A DNA stretch of 25,710 bases from Akkermansiaceae bacterium UBA1506 (GCA_002323995.1 DCQY01000116.1:1-25710), one strand, 5' to 3'; shown: positions 9,901 to 17,782, numbered from the stretch's first letter. Made by a program: numbers and translations. The notes: a model not told the origin generated them from the sequence alone.

Positions 9901-10251
9901 TCAAGAGACAATTCGCCCGAACCACGTCTGAACTTTAGGTTTTTTCCAGAAATGAAGCAGAGGTAAACTGATTGGAACGAGGACTACAGTAGTAACGCCC
10001 ATCAGGATGAGAGCGAATCCGATCAACCAGCCGCCTGGGCGAGGGGGTAGAAAGTATCCAAGTAGGGTTGGGATAAAGAAGAGAATTCCAAGAACGATCA
10101 CCATGATGCCAAAGATTCTTGCTTCGAGGGCCTCCATTTCCAGTTGCTCGGGGGAGGTAACAAGAAGGGCGATTCCTGTCCCGGCGAGGCCGAGGTAGAG
10201 AAGGGAAAGTAAGCCACAGTATGCGCGGAACCAGAGGATAGTTGATGGCAT
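9901..10251 (-). CDS. Small membrane protein, unknown function
   Basis: A 116-residue protein, ATG start, with about three hydrophobic segments (roughly residues 8-31, 45-68 and 73-98). A loop FLPPRPGGW lies between the second and third, and the tail is basic. I recognise no family. It sits 49 nt upstream of the ABC permease gene and 11 nt downstream of the DedA-family gene on the same strand, so it is probably co-transcribed with one or both. It is an inner-membrane protein by composition; nothing shows a catalytic site. Confidence 0.7.
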   Translation of the reverse strand: MPSTILWFRAYCGLLSLLYLGLAGTGIALLVTSPEQLEMEALEARIFGIMVIVLGILFFIPTLLGYFLPPRPGGWLIGFALILMGVTTVVLVPISLPLLHFWKKPKVQTWFGRIVS

Positions 10252-10262
10252 CGGATTTACGA

Positions 10263-10994
10263 TCAGGAAATTAGTGAGAGAAATTTTTGGTAAGCGCGAC
10301 GGAGTCGGGCTAGAGCTACGAGCCGACTTCTTTTGGTCGCAAGAATTTCGAACAGCTTAACGATGAGCCAGACGATCGCGATGACTCCGATTAAAACAGG
10401 AATCGCATAAGCCTCGTAGACTCGCAGCCAGTCGGAAACGACCTCTCCCATCTTAAAGGATAGAATCACGAGGATAAACGCTGACAACATGCCGGCAATG
10501 GCCATAAAGAGAATGAAGCGGAAGAAAGGGTAATTTAGAACGCCGGCAGCCGCATAAATGGGTAATCGAGATCCCGGGAGGAGGCGGGACGAAAAGATGA
10601 GCTTGGCGCCGTTCTGCCGAAACAGCTCTTCCGCTTGCACGATTTGGTTTTCCTTAATCAACCAGCAAAAGGGAGCGCGTCGAAGCAGAGCGATACCGCC
10701 AATCCGGCCAAGAGCGTAAAGAGCTACGTCTCCAAGAAAAATCCCGAGGAACGAGGCGGTAACCGCCCATATTAAGGTTAGAGCGCCGCGACTTGCGAGA
10801 ATGCCGGCTGCGATGCAGGCAAGGTCTTCGCTGACGAGCGTTGCCAGAGCGATGGCAGTCACCTTTTGCCACAGGGGCAGGGTCTCGGTGGCCTCAAGGC
10901 GTTGCAACCAGTCCGCGGAAGAACAACCAGTCATCAGAATGACGATCACGTAGAGGGCGAAAATTCCTGAAAGTCGCTGTGAAAGACGAGACAT
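10263..10994 (-). CDS. DedA / VTT-domain family membrane protein
   Basis: From the ATG at 10992-10994 this is 243 residues; a TTG four codons upstream is possible but less likely. The core matches the DedA (VTT, formerly SNARE-associated) family: LVSEDLACIAAG, then GIFLGDVALYALGRIGG, then FSSRLLPGSRLPIYAAAG, whose acidic and arginine residues in re-entrant loops are characteristic. DedA proteins act as half-turnover lipid carriers or flippases in the inner membrane (undecaprenyl phosphate or phospholipid in studied cases); the substrate here is unknown. The N-terminus is unusual: a hydrophobic stretch runs into LMTGCSS, which looks like a marginal lipobox, so it may be a lipid-modified or cleaved N-terminus. 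Confidence 0.85.
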   Translation of the reverse strand: MSRLSQRLSGIFALYVIVILMTGCSSADWLQRLEATETLPLWQKVTAIALATLVSEDLACIAAGILASRGALTLIWAVTASFLGIFLGDVALYALGRIGGIALLRRAPFCWLIKENQIVQAEELFRQNGAKLIFSSRLLPGSRLPIYAAAGVLNYPFFRFILFMAIAGMLSAFILVILSFKMGEVVSDWLRVYEAYAIPVLIGVIAIVWLIVKLFEILATKRSRLVALARLRRAYQKFLSLIS

Positions 10995-11082
10995 GAGAAC
11001 AGGCAATCAGAATCACCTTAACTTAGCTGAAGGATGGCCTGACATCGAGGAATGATTTCATTATGGAAAAGGGTGATCTTAA

Positions 11083-11589
11083 TTATTTTTTGTGCCAAAA
11101 TTCAAAAGTCATAGCGAAAGCGTTGCTGTGGTCAGCAGGGTGACTCTCTGAGTGTTCTAGACTCCATTCTCCAAGTTGCTCAAAATCAGGAAAGCAAAGG
11201 TCACCGCCGGAGCCCGTATCCACTCGTGTTAACCTGAGTTGATTTGCCAAGGGGAGGCCGCTTTTGTAGAGTTCGGCCCCGCCGCAGATGACAAGCTCTT
11301 CAGCCCCCGCTTCATCGGCCATCTCAATCGCTTGTTCGATTGACGAGGCAACTTGATGGCCTCGTTCAAAGGGTTCAAAGTCGGCCTGTCGCGTGATCAC
11401 GATAGGATGATGCCCCGAGAACCAACCTTCCATTTCGCGGTAAGTCTTTCGGCCAATGGCGAGCCATTTGCCTGCTGCGTAGGAGCGAAAAAAATCGCGG
11501 TCACGTGGGAGATCCCAGGGGATATTTCCTGCTTTCGATCCGATGGCCCTGTCTCGGTCCATTGCCACTATCAGTGAAATCAGCATCAT
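11083..11589 (-). CDS. folA: Dihydrofolate reductase
   Basis: About 168 residues. It reduces dihydrofolate to tetrahydrofolate with NADPH in the cytoplasm. Signature segments are in order: ISLIVAMDRDRAIG at the start, NIPWDLPRDRDFF (the W and the acidic substrate-binding D), GRKTYREM (NADPH binding) and LVICGGAELY with the Gly-Gly pair. The open frame extends to a TTG at 11607, but an AGAGGG motif lies directly before two adjacent ATG codons (11587-11589 and 11584-11586) and the family begins M-ISL, so I start at one of these. It stands alone, without thymidylate synthase. It is divergent from the moxR-type gene. Confidence 0.93.
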   Translation of the reverse strand: MMLISLIVAMDRDRAIGSKAGNIPWDLPRDRDFFRSYAAGKWLAIGRKTYREMEGWFSGHHPIVITRQADFEPFERGHQVASSIEQAIEMADEAGAEELVICGGAELYKSGLPLANQLRLTRVDTGSGGDLCFPDFEQLGEWSLEHSESHPADHSNAFAMTFEFWHKK

Positions 11590-11646
11590 CCCTCTTGAAA
11601 GAATCAACAGGTTAAAGCGGATGAGTCAACAGGGTTAGGTCGGATC

Positions 11647-11660
11647 CCGCCATGAGGCGG
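11647..11660. other. Hairpin in the folA/moxR divergent region
   Basis: A perfect CCGCC / GGCGG stem with a 4-nt loop lies 36 nt upstream of the MoxR-type start and within the roughly 100-nt divergent spacer. It could be a 5'-UTR structure or an operator. I could not identify convincing -35/-10 boxes in the spacer. Confidence 0.25.
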
Positions 11661-11695
11661 CACTATCCGCTTGCAAAGCAGGGCGATATTATGCG

Positions 11696-12688
11696 ATGAA
11701 CCGCATCATGGAAGACACCTCTGGAAGCGATTCTGCGAACGCGGTCAAAGACATTTTGGCCAAGGCCAGAGACGAAGTGGCCAAGGTAATTATCGGGCAG
11801 CAGAAGGTGGTCGACTACTCGTTGATAGCAATCTTTACAGGAAACCACATTCTCCTTGAGGGGGTCCCCGGGATCGCAAAAACACTGCTGGTTCGAACCT
11901 TGGCCAAAGTGCTCGGGAGCGGTTTTTCCCGTATCCAGTTCACTCCCGACTTGATGCCCTCTGATATCACGGGGACGAACGTCTTTAACCTACAGGAAGG
12001 GCAGTTTCATCTGGTAAAGGGTCCTATTTTCACTTCCTTTCTGCTCGCCGATGAGATCAACCGGGCGCCGGCAAAAACTCAGTCAGCTCTGCTTCAGGCG
12101 ATGCAAGAGAGGCTGGTTACCATCGATGGTGTGACGCATGAACTGCCAGCTAACTTCACGGTGTTCGCTACCCAAAACCCAATTGAATATGAAGGCACTT
12201 ACCCCTTGCCCGAAGCTCAGAAGGATCGGTTTCTCCTGCGGGTGGAAATGGACTATCCGGGTGAAGAGGACGAGAAACAACTAGCCGTCCAAAGCCTAGG
12301 CCGCGAAACACCGGAAAATATCCTTGAAAGTGATGCGGTGCAGTCGGTGCTAACAAGTGAGGGGATCGCAAGGGTTCAAGAGGCGCTCGACACAATCACG
12401 CTCAAGGAAGAGCTAGTCTCTTACGTGGTTGAATTGGTTCGGGCGTCGCGAAACACTGACTGTATTCAGGTAGGCGCGGGCCCGAGAGCGACCAAGGCTT
12501 TACTTCTTTCCAGTCGTGCCTTCGCTGCAATTGAAGGCCGCGACTACGTCACGCCGGATGACATTCGTTTGATGGCCTACCCGGTTCTCTCCCATCGAAT
12601 CATCTTGCGACCGGAATATGAAATTGAAGGAATGACCATAGGTGAAGCGGTAAACCGGCTAATTGAATCGGTCGCAGTGCCCCGATAA
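11696..12688 (+). CDS. MoxR-family AAA+ ATPase
   Basis: A 330-residue cytoplasmic AAA+ (AAA_3) ATPase. The Walker A is GVPGIAKT (residues 56-63, with the family's A-K-T in place of G-K-T) and the Walker B is LLADEINRAP (D119, E120). The sensor-1 segment FATQNPIEYEGTYPLPEAQ follows, with RF in DRFLLRV. MoxR proteins act as chaperones in assembling or activating protein complexes and are typically paired with DUF58 and von Willebrand A-domain proteins. That pairing is present: the DUF58 gene starts 14 nt downstream. The start at 11696 (MNRIMEDTSG) is the first in-frame ATG; Met5 is an alternative. An AGGG lies about 14 nt upstream. Confidence 0.93.
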   Translation: MNRIMEDTSGSDSANAVKDILAKARDEVAKVIIGQQKVVDYSLIAIFTGNHILLEGVPGIAKTLLVRTLAKVLGSGFSRIQFTPDLMPSDITGTNVFNLQEGQFHLVKGPIFTSFLLADEINRAPAKTQSALLQAMQERLVTIDGVTHELPANFTVFATQNPIEYEGTYPLPEAQKDRFLLRVEMDYPGEEDEKQLAVQSLGRETPENILESDAVQSVLTSEGIARVQEALDTITLKEELVSYVVELVRASRNTDCIQVGAGPRATKALLLSSRAFAAIEGRDYVTPDDIRLMAYPVLSHRIILRPEYEIEGMTIGEAVNRLIESVAVPR

Positions 12689-12702
12689 GGACGGAAAGAA
12701 TC

Positions 12703-14106
12703 ATGCGCGCGGTTCCTCATGTCCTTTTGCTTTGGACGGCACTGGTGCTGATTGTTCCAGCGACGACTGTGGTGGTATTTGATGACGGGGCTCTCCGATG
12801 GAGCGGTATCGCTATTTTGTTGTCGGTGGTGTTACTGGCTCTGCTGGATCTGCTTCTGTCCCGCCGGCGCCTGGCAACGACTTCTGTTGAAGTTCCCGAG
12901 TTAATTCGCGGCACCAAGGGGCGTGAGTTGTCGTTTCCAGTAAAAATAAGAAACGGCGGGCCGCAGCTGAGTGAGGTGCGGGTCGGACTAAGTGTCTCTC
13001 AATACTTTAAGATTGAAGGCGACGTTGTCCGGTCGATAAAGCTGATCGGATCAGGAAAAATGGCCACGGTTCCATATATTATGCTTCCATTGAAGCGAGG
13101 GCAGCACTTTCTCGACTCAATTCATCTTGAGACCCGTTCGCTGATGGGTTTATGGGCGATACGTCAGGGACATGAACTTAAGACGGAAGTCAGGGTCTAT
13201 CCAGACTTGGCACTGGAGCGTAAACGGCTCTCCAGTATTTTCTTAATGCGGGGGAACGAAGGTTCCCATCTTGTCCGGCAGGTTGGCAAGGGGAGGGACT
13301 TCGAGCAGTTGCGCGAGTATCAGCCCGGAGACGACTATGTGGACATCGATTGGAAAGCAACTGCCCGCCGCCAAATACCAGTGACAAGGACATATCAGAT
13401 TGAACGTACTCAGGAGGTATACGTGGTAGTGGATCACTCCCGATTGAGTGGCCGGGAAATTCGAGTGCCACTTAGGGAGGCCGCAGAAGGTGACTGGCTT
13501 TATGAAGAGAGTAGCACCGGAGGTGAACATGTCATCACTTCACAGCTGGAGAAGTTTTTGCACTGCTCCTTAATCATGGCTTCGGTGGCGGAGAGGCAGA
13601 GCGATCTATTTGGTTTTGTTAGTTTTGCTGACAAGGTGTCTCACTTCATTCGTGGGAGAAGCGGGAAGGAACACTACAACCGGGTTCGCGACGCGCTCTA
13701 CACAATCGAGTCAAAACAGGTAGCACCCGATTTTGAACAGCTCATGGTCGACTTGAGGCAGCGCCTGACGCGTCGTGCGCTTCTGGTGATGTTGATTGAT
13801 CTCAGTGATCCGTTGACAGCTGAACAGTTTTTTGAGGCACTGCCCCTGATCAACAAACAACACCTCGTTCTCGTAAACATGGTGAGGCCCGAGAAAGCTT
13901 ACCCGATGTTTTCCCCGGGGACTGAACCAGACGAGGCGACAGAAATCTACGAGAATGTAGCGGGGCACCTTCAATGGCAGGAGCTTCGTGAAATTGGGAA
14001 CCGGCTAGGGCATCTCGGTGTTGAGCTTGGCATCCCTGAGCACGAGAGCCTCTCTACTGAGACGGTTGCGCAATATCTCAATGTGAAGAAGCGGCAGCTT
14101 CTCTGA
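12703..14106 (+). CDS. DUF58 domain protein partner of MoxR
   Basis: A 467-residue membrane-anchored protein. Two N-terminal hydrophobic helices (about residues 5-24 and 31-50) are followed by a beta-rich segment and then the DUF58 signature GRDFEQLREYQPGDDYVDID with WKATARR (about 197-225). A von Willebrand A-like domain follows (EVYVVVDHSRLSG, about 243); its metal site is only partly kept (D-x-S without the second serine in the usual place). An extra segment of about 35 residues follows that strand (EIRVPLREAAEGDWLYEE). With the MoxR ATPase it probably forms a two-gene operon. In known systems this pair supports envelope or complex assembly; the client here is not visible. Its TGA directly abuts the stop of the convergent esterase gene. 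Confidence 0.9.
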   Translation: MRAVPHVLLLWTALVLIVPATTVVVFDDGALRWSGIAILLSVVLLALLDLLLSRRRLATTSVEVPELIRGTKGRELSFPVKIRNGGPQLSEVRVGLSVSQYFKIEGDVVRSIKLIGSGKMATVPYIMLPLKRGQHFLDSIHLETRSLMGLWAIRQGHELKTEVRVYPDLALERKRLSSIFLMRGNEGSHLVRQVGKGRDFEQLREYQPGDDYVDIDWKATARRQIPVTRTYQIERTQEVYVVVDHSRLSGREIRVPLREAAEGDWLYEESSTGGEHVITSQLEKFLHCSLIMASVAERQSDLFGFVSFADKVSHFIRGRSGKEHYNRVRDALYTIESKQVAPDFEQLMVDLRQRLTRRALLVMLIDLSDPLTAEQFFEALPLINKQHLVLVNMVRPEKAYPMFSPGTEPDEATEIYENVAGHLQWQELREIGNRLGHLGVELGIPEHESLSTETVAQYLNVKKRQLL

Positions 14107-15039
14107 TCATCTCTTGGGTGTCTTAGGCTGAGCGAAATACCTCTGGTGAAACTGCATCAGACTCGTGCCGGTCTTGTCGTAGTTGTCCGTTGCCGAGTGA
14201 CCCACTTCGCTCGCCATGAGTGTTTCATGGGGAATGCCCAAAGTGGTTAGATAGTCTGAGAATTTGAGGTTGAACTCGTAGTTAAAGCCTGAGGTTCCGC
14301 ACCAGAGTAAGATAGGTAAGCCGGCTTTGTCTTCACGCATAGCGTAGTCTTCGGCAAGGTCCCATGTGTTGTAGCGCGGAGCAAAAACGACGTTTTCGTT
14401 CTCAGCTCCGCCGTTCTCTTGGATTCGTTTTTCGGGCTCGTAACCTGATCCGCCGGGCGCGGCCGAGGTGAAAAGATGAGGGTGGCGGAACATGATGCGC
14501 GTTGCTCCGCGTCCTCCTTGGCTGAATCCTTCAATGGCCATCTCACGAGTGCGGTATTTATCCTTAAGGTGAGGAATTAATTCATTCACAAATACATCTT
14601 CACCGAAACCATTGGTAATTTGCGGGTAATTATACCAGCTCATGGGGCCACCGTTTGGGAATACGTAGATGGTCGGCTGGATAGCACCAGCCTTAATAGC
14701 CGCATCAACGTAGGTCGCGAGCTTAAATGATTTGGCCTCAGAACCGGGACGACCACCGTGGAGGTGAAACACAACCGGAAAAGTGCGTTGGGTCCGTTTT
14801 TTGTAGGCATCAGGCAGGTAGATGTAATAGCCGACATCGAGGCTCATCGATTCGCTTTTAAAGGTGTGATGAGAGACCCCTTTCGGAATTGTATTTTCTA
14901 ACTGCCACTTCGTCGGAGGGTTGACCCACCGGAAGTCCGCCATCGTTGGCTTGGTCTTTTTGGCTTTCTTTTGCTGGGCTTGGATTGGCGAGGAGATAGC
15001 AAGGACGAGCAGCAAAGGTAAGGCGATTTTGAAATTCAT
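14107..15039 (-). CDS. Secreted esterase, alpha/beta hydrolase (esterase D-like)
   Basis: A 310-residue protein with a signal peptide (residues 1-21, cleavage after IQA) followed by a lysine-rich stretch. The hydrolase core includes FPVVFHLHGG (oxyanion-hole region, about 87-96), IEGFSQGGRGA with the nucleophile S173, and EVGHSATDN with the catalytic histidine H281. The family is the putative-esterase (PF00756/feruloyl-esterase-like) group, which cleaves ester bonds in polysaccharide side chains or similar substrates. The catalytic acid is not obvious: the segment CGTSGFNYEFN stands where related enzymes often carry an aspartate. The product is exported to the periplasm or beyond. Its upstream region lies between it and the tRNA-Leu gene. 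Confidence 0.85.
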   Translation of the reverse strand: MNFKIALPLLLVLAISSPIQAQQKKAKKTKPTMADFRWVNPPTKWQLENTIPKGVSHHTFKSESMSLDVGYYIYLPDAYKKRTQRTFPVVFHLHGGRPGSEAKSFKLATYVDAAIKAGAIQPTIYVFPNGGPMSWYNYPQITNGFGEDVFVNELIPHLKDKYRTREMAIEGFSQGGRGATRIMFRHPHLFTSAAPGGSGYEPEKRIQENGGAENENVVFAPRYNTWDLAEDYAMREDKAGLPILLWCGTSGFNYEFNLKFSDYLTTLGIPHETLMASEVGHSATDNYDKTGTSLMQFHQRYFAQPKTPKR

Positions 15040-15117
15040 AGACCGATCTTATCTGTTCTCTGAAGGAGCGACAAATCCCCAATCGCGCCCGAGAGGGACA
15101 AAGTGCTGCGGAAACGT

Positions 15118-15146
15118 TTGATTTTCACGCCATCTCCGTGCTTAAT
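15118..15146 (+). promoter_or_regulatory. Probable promoter of tRNA-Leu
   Basis: A TTGATT (-35 type, 4 of 6) at 15118-15123 and CTTAAT (-10 type, 4 of 6) at 15141-15146 are separated by 17 nt. The implied start is about 15153, some 9 nt before the mature tRNA. Spacing is good and the boxes are imperfect. Confidence 0.4.
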
Positions 15147-15161
15147 TCTCCCTCCACGTGA

Positions 15162-15245
15162 GCCGACATGGCGGAATTGGTAGACGCAACGGACTTAAAA
15201 TCCGTTGATCTTTTGATCGTGCGGGTTCGATTCCCGCTGTCGGTA
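15162..15245 (+). tRNA. tRNA-Leu (anticodon UAA)
   Basis: An 84-nt class II tRNA. The acceptor arm GCCGACA pairs with TGTCGGT (one terminal G-U), and the discriminator is A. The D-arm region GGCGGAATTGGTAGACGC is typical of tRNA-Leu. The anticodon stem ACGGA/TCCGT holds loop CTTAAAA with TAA as anticodon. A long variable arm with GATC/GATC pairing and a T-arm GCGGG/CCCGC around TTCGATT complete it. CCA is not encoded. The tRNA reads UUA (and UUG) codons. Its 3' two-thirds recur downstream, marking it as an integration target. Confidence 0.95.
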
Positions 15246-15248
15246 TTC
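15194..15248 (+). repeat. Attachment-site copy 1 (3' part of tRNA-Leu plus 3 nt)
   Basis: This 55-nt stretch starts at the first base of the anticodon loop and ends 3 nt beyond the tRNA gene. It is repeated at 17783-17837 with 53 identities and, in decayed form, at 20871-20928. Repeats that begin at the anticodon loop and reach past the 3' end are the usual trace of tyrosine-recombinase integration into tRNA genes. Confidence 0.75.
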
Positions 15249-15310
15249 TCTATTTGTCAGAGAGTTATAGCGGTTTCAGTAGGTCTCAAGGCGCTTTGTT
15301 GGTGGTGGAG

Positions 15311-15330
15311 GTATCCAAAATAATCCACAT
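15311..15330 (+). repeat. 20-nt direct repeat, copy 1
   Basis: GTATCCAAAATAATCCACAT matches 17 of 20 positions with 17669-17688. It lies 65 nt inside the left end of the first island segment and contains two spaced ATCCA units. It could be a recombinase arm site or a chance match. The rest of 15246-15455 holds no gene I can support. Confidence 0.3.
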
Positions 15331-15455
15331 AACTCTGTTTTTCATCAACTGCTTGCATAAGCGATCTGCAAACTTTAAATTTGGAGGCTGAGGTAGTCTT
15401 GAAGCAATAAACAACCGGTGCCCCGCTATCCGAACCGAGATAAACCAGCCGCGAC

Positions 15456-15845
15456 ATGGAATGGCAACGAAAATTGGAAGCGGCAGAACGACATCTCATC
15501 GATGGTAAGCATGAAGCTGCACGGGAAGTCCTAGATCGCCTCCCGCTCGAAGAAAAGGTCACTCTTCCCGTCCTCGTGCTGCAGCTACGTATTCTTACGG
15601 CCATGGAGGACTGGACAGAGGGAGAGAGATACATCGCCGATCTTCGCCATGAAGAAGAGCGGGAGATCAGGCGGACCGTAGCCAGGTTTTATCTCGCCCG
15701 GGCACGTTGGTTTACCAGACTAGGATTGGTTGAAGAGGCCAATCAGGACTACTGGGAAAATGCTCCTCATGCCTGGTATTGGATTACCAAGGAATACGAG
15801 ATCGACGATTTTAAGTTCATCTTTCGGGAACGCTTTGAAGAGTAG
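15456..15845 (+). CDS. Small TPR-like hypothetical protein
   Basis: A 129-residue, highly charged, mainly helical protein (MEWQRKLEAAERHLIDGKHE at the start). Helix pairs at about residues 1-30, 35-65 and 70-100 have the A-x-x-x-L and G-x-x-x-x-A spacing of tetratricopeptide-like repeats, for example the segment YLARARWFTRLGLVEEANQD. A tryptophan- and tyrosine-rich tail follows (HAWYWITKEYE). There is no signal peptide or membrane segment, so it is probably a cytoplasmic adaptor-type protein. It is the first gene after the tRNA-Leu, so it belongs to the proposed island. I do not recognise a specific family. Confidence 0.65.
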   Translation: MEWQRKLEAAERHLIDGKHEAAREVLDRLPLEEKVTLPVLVLQLRILTAMEDWTEGERYIADLRHEEEREIRRTVARFYLARARWFTRLGLVEEANQDYWENAPHAWYWITKEYEIDDFKFIFRERFEE

Positions 15846-15949
15846 CCCAAACAGCCTCCCCAACGCCGGCGGAGTTTGTATCCCTCCAACCCGGGGCGAT
15901 GCGCGGTGATGAAACGATGAGGTTGAAAAAGCGAATTCCTTTCAATTTT

Positions 15950-15969
15950 TCTCTCCCTTGAAGGAGAGA
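15950..15969. terminator. Hairpin between convergent genes
   Basis: A 7-bp stem (TCTCTCC / GGAGAGA) with a 6-nt loop lies between the ends of the genes at 15845 (+) and 15990 (-). It has no T-run after the stem on either strand, so intrinsic termination is only possible, not shown. Confidence 0.35.
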
Positions 15970-15989
15970 GCGGGATCTGTGAGGGAACA

Positions 15990-16652
15990 CTACTGGAGGC
16001 TTTGAGTCAGCCCGTAGGTGGTATTGATCACTTTGGTGTGGATTTTCGGGTTCTTCTCCACATTGAAATGGTTGACGCGATATTGAGGATCCTTGCCAAC
16101 ATTGATGTTCTCCAGCTGTCCCTGGAAACCGGGGCCTTTAAGGATCACGTTGTGAGAGGCAGCGCCGTCCTGTCCCGATACGTAGAAATTGGAAACTTTT
16201 AAAATGTTCGCGCCGACATAGTGCGTGTGAGAAGGATCAAACGCGGCCACATAGGAAACCTCGATTCCGTTCTGGCCCAGATAGGTGGCCATCTTAGCTG
16301 AGGCACCGGCGCCGAAAGAGTGCCCCATGATTACGATAGGATAAGAAACGCCTTCACGGACTTTCGAGCGTCTGATGATATCGTTGGCAATAGATTTCCA
16401 TGCGGTGTGATTGGAAAGTTTTACATTCAATCCCTTCGCCTTCATTTTACTGCCAATGCCGTCCATTCCTGTGGAAAATACATTGGCTAGACCGCGCAGG
16501 AGGTAAATTTCACCTGTGCGGGTCACTCCGGGTTTAGTCGCAGATGCAGGGACTTCGACTTCAGTAGTGGAAGTGGTACAGCCCGCAAAAAGGGAGACAG
16601 CTGAGACGATCGCTAGATTACGTAGTGCGTTCGTAGAGAAGAGGCGTGTCAT
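15990..16652 (-). CDS. Lipoprotein alpha/beta hydrolase
   Basis: A 220-residue predicted lipoprotein: a basic start, a hydrophobic stretch and the lipobox-like LFAGC with C25 as the lipidation site (F at -3 is less usual). The hydrolase part begins IYLLRGLANVFSTGMD. The nucleophile motif is MGHSFGAGAS (S112), a likely acid is D139 in AAFDPSH, and a likely base is H195 in RVNHFN. Similar short LLRG-(L/F)xxVFSxG hydrolases are known to me from alpha-proteobacteria, annotated as lipases or alpha/beta hydrolases; the substrate is unknown. It lies in the first island segment, convergent with the TPR-like gene, and is preceded by a gap of more than 300 nt. Confidence 0.8.
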   Translation of the reverse strand: MTRLFSTNALRNLAIVSAVSLFAGCTTSTTEVEVPASATKPGVTRTGEIYLLRGLANVFSTGMDGIGSKMKAKGLNVKLSNHTAWKSIANDIIRRSKVREGVSYPIVIMGHSFGAGASAKMATYLGQNGIEVSYVAAFDPSHTHYVGANILKVSNFYVSGQDGAASHNVILKGPGFQGQLENINVGKDPQYRVNHFNVEKNPKIHTKVINTTYGLTQSLQ

Positions 16653-16933
16653 TGCTGAGTGAAAAATTGTGAAGGGTTTCTCTTACCATGAAAGTGGGCA
16701 TTCTCTCAAAGTTGGCAAGGGAACAATCTATCTCGGTCAGAAGCTAGAATAGTAAGGGCATCCTAATTAAATATATATCAAGTTCAATCGAATTCGTGGT
16801 GAATTTTCAGCAGCAGCGGAGAGGCAGAAATCGTTGGCTGTATTCAATCGGCCACTGACTTGGAGTGTGCGCTGGAAGAACCTAACATTATCATTGCCTG
16901 AAACTTGCCGAGTGTCGAAAGCGGCTTGAGTTT
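16653..16933. other. Noncoding stretch in the island
   Basis: I see no supportable gene here. It is AT-rich around 16760-16790 (AATTAAATATATATC), which could hold the promoter of the hydrolase gene on the minus strand or of the plus-strand gene, but no box pair is convincing. Confidence 0.4.
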
Positions 16934-16956
16934 AAGCCTTGAAAAGGCTTTTTCTT
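16934..16956 (+). terminator. Intrinsic terminator directly upstream of a gene
   Basis: A perfect 7-bp stem AAGCCTT / AAGGCTT with loop GAA is followed by TTTCTT on the plus strand. It ends about 18 nt before the ATG at 16974. No plus-strand gene ends nearby, so it is either a leader attenuator for that gene or the end of an unseen transcript. Confidence 0.55.
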
Positions 16957-16973
16957 ATCAATAACCTTTTGTA

Positions 16974-17564
16974 ATGATCAAAAATGTTGGAGTTCTGGTT
17001 GTGATAGTCTGCAGCGTTTTGCTCGGCGTCTTCGGTGAGACAGTCTATGGGCAAGGCCCCAGTCGCTCTGAGTCGGGATACCTGACCCCCTTGAAGTTTC
17101 AGAAGGGGGAGGCCCAGTTTGGCAACTGGAAGGTCAGCGCTAGTTCCCGACTGGCGAATCAGGGGAAGTTCGATTACGGCCCGGGTAACGTCTTCCTCAC
17201 TGGGGCCGAGAGCGCCTGGGTAGAAGGCGTGAGTGGCGATGGGATCGGGCAATGGCTTCACTTTGATTTAGACTACCCGCAATTTTTCTCGAAGGTTATT
17301 ATTTGGAATGGCTACCAACGGACCGACAAGGCTTTCAGGGAGAACGGACGTGTAAGGGAATTGCGTCTGACGTGGCCGGACGGCCAGAAAACGGTTTTAC
17401 TGAAGGATGTGAAAGGGGCTCAATCGATTCTTTTGAAGAAGGGCGGATTGCGGACGCCATGGATCCGGCTTGAGATCGTTTCGGTGTATCAGGGGTCCAA
17501 ATACCGTGATACGGCAATCTCTTCAGTGGGCTTCAATATCGAAGACTTCAATGATGTGCCATAG
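16974..17564 (+). CDS. Secreted protein with NADase-type glycan-binding (discoidin-like) domain
   Basis: A 196-residue protein with a signal peptide (residues 1-26, cleavage after VYG). The rest is one beta-sandwich domain: ESAWVEGVSGDGIGQWLHFD (about 79-98), KVIIWNGYQRTDKAFRENGR (about 107-126), LRLTWPDGQ and a closing DTAISSVGF. This order of motifs is that of the NADase-type glycan-binding domain, a discoidin-like carbohydrate-binding module. No enzyme domain is attached. It is likely a periplasmic or extracellular carbohydrate-binding protein. The terminator hairpin just upstream may control it. It is the last gene before attachment-site copy 2. Confidence 0.75.
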   Translation: MIKNVGVLVVIVCSVLLGVFGETVYGQGPSRSESGYLTPLKFQKGEAQFGNWKVSASSRLANQGKFDYGPGNVFLTGAESAWVEGVSGDGIGQWLHFDLDYPQFFSKVIIWNGYQRTDKAFRENGRVRELRLTWPDGQKTVLLKDVKGAQSILLKKGGLRTPWIRLEIVSVYQGSKYRDTAISSVGFNIEDFNDVP

Positions 17565-17668
17565 GTTGGCGGTGCGATGGGCTCCAAGCGTTTGTTCTCC
17601 ATCCCACCCAAGGGCCGAATATTTTCTGGGTTGGATCTCCAAGGAGTTGACGATACGAGGGCTCAAAA

Positions 17669-17688
17669 GTATCCACGATTATCCACAT
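17669..17688 (+). repeat. 20-nt direct repeat, copy 2
   Basis: GTATCCACGATTATCCACAT, same orientation as 15311-15330 with 17 of 20 identities. It lies 94 nt before attachment-site copy 2, so the two copies sit near the opposite ends of the first island segment. Confidence 0.3.
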
Positions 17689-17782
17689 TCAGCCACTGAA
17701 ATGGTGCGAAATGCTTTGCAACGCTTACGAAAGTTTAAGGGACGGGACTCAAGCCCCTATAGAATATAGGCCCGCAGGTGGG

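Noticed and set aside
15257..15457. 67-codon minus-strand frame between tRNA-Leu and the TPR-like gene
   Set aside because: The translation (starting MSRLVYLGSDSGAPVVYCF) looks somewhat protein-like, but it has no ribosome-binding site or known relative and contains the 20-nt repeat, so it is not called.
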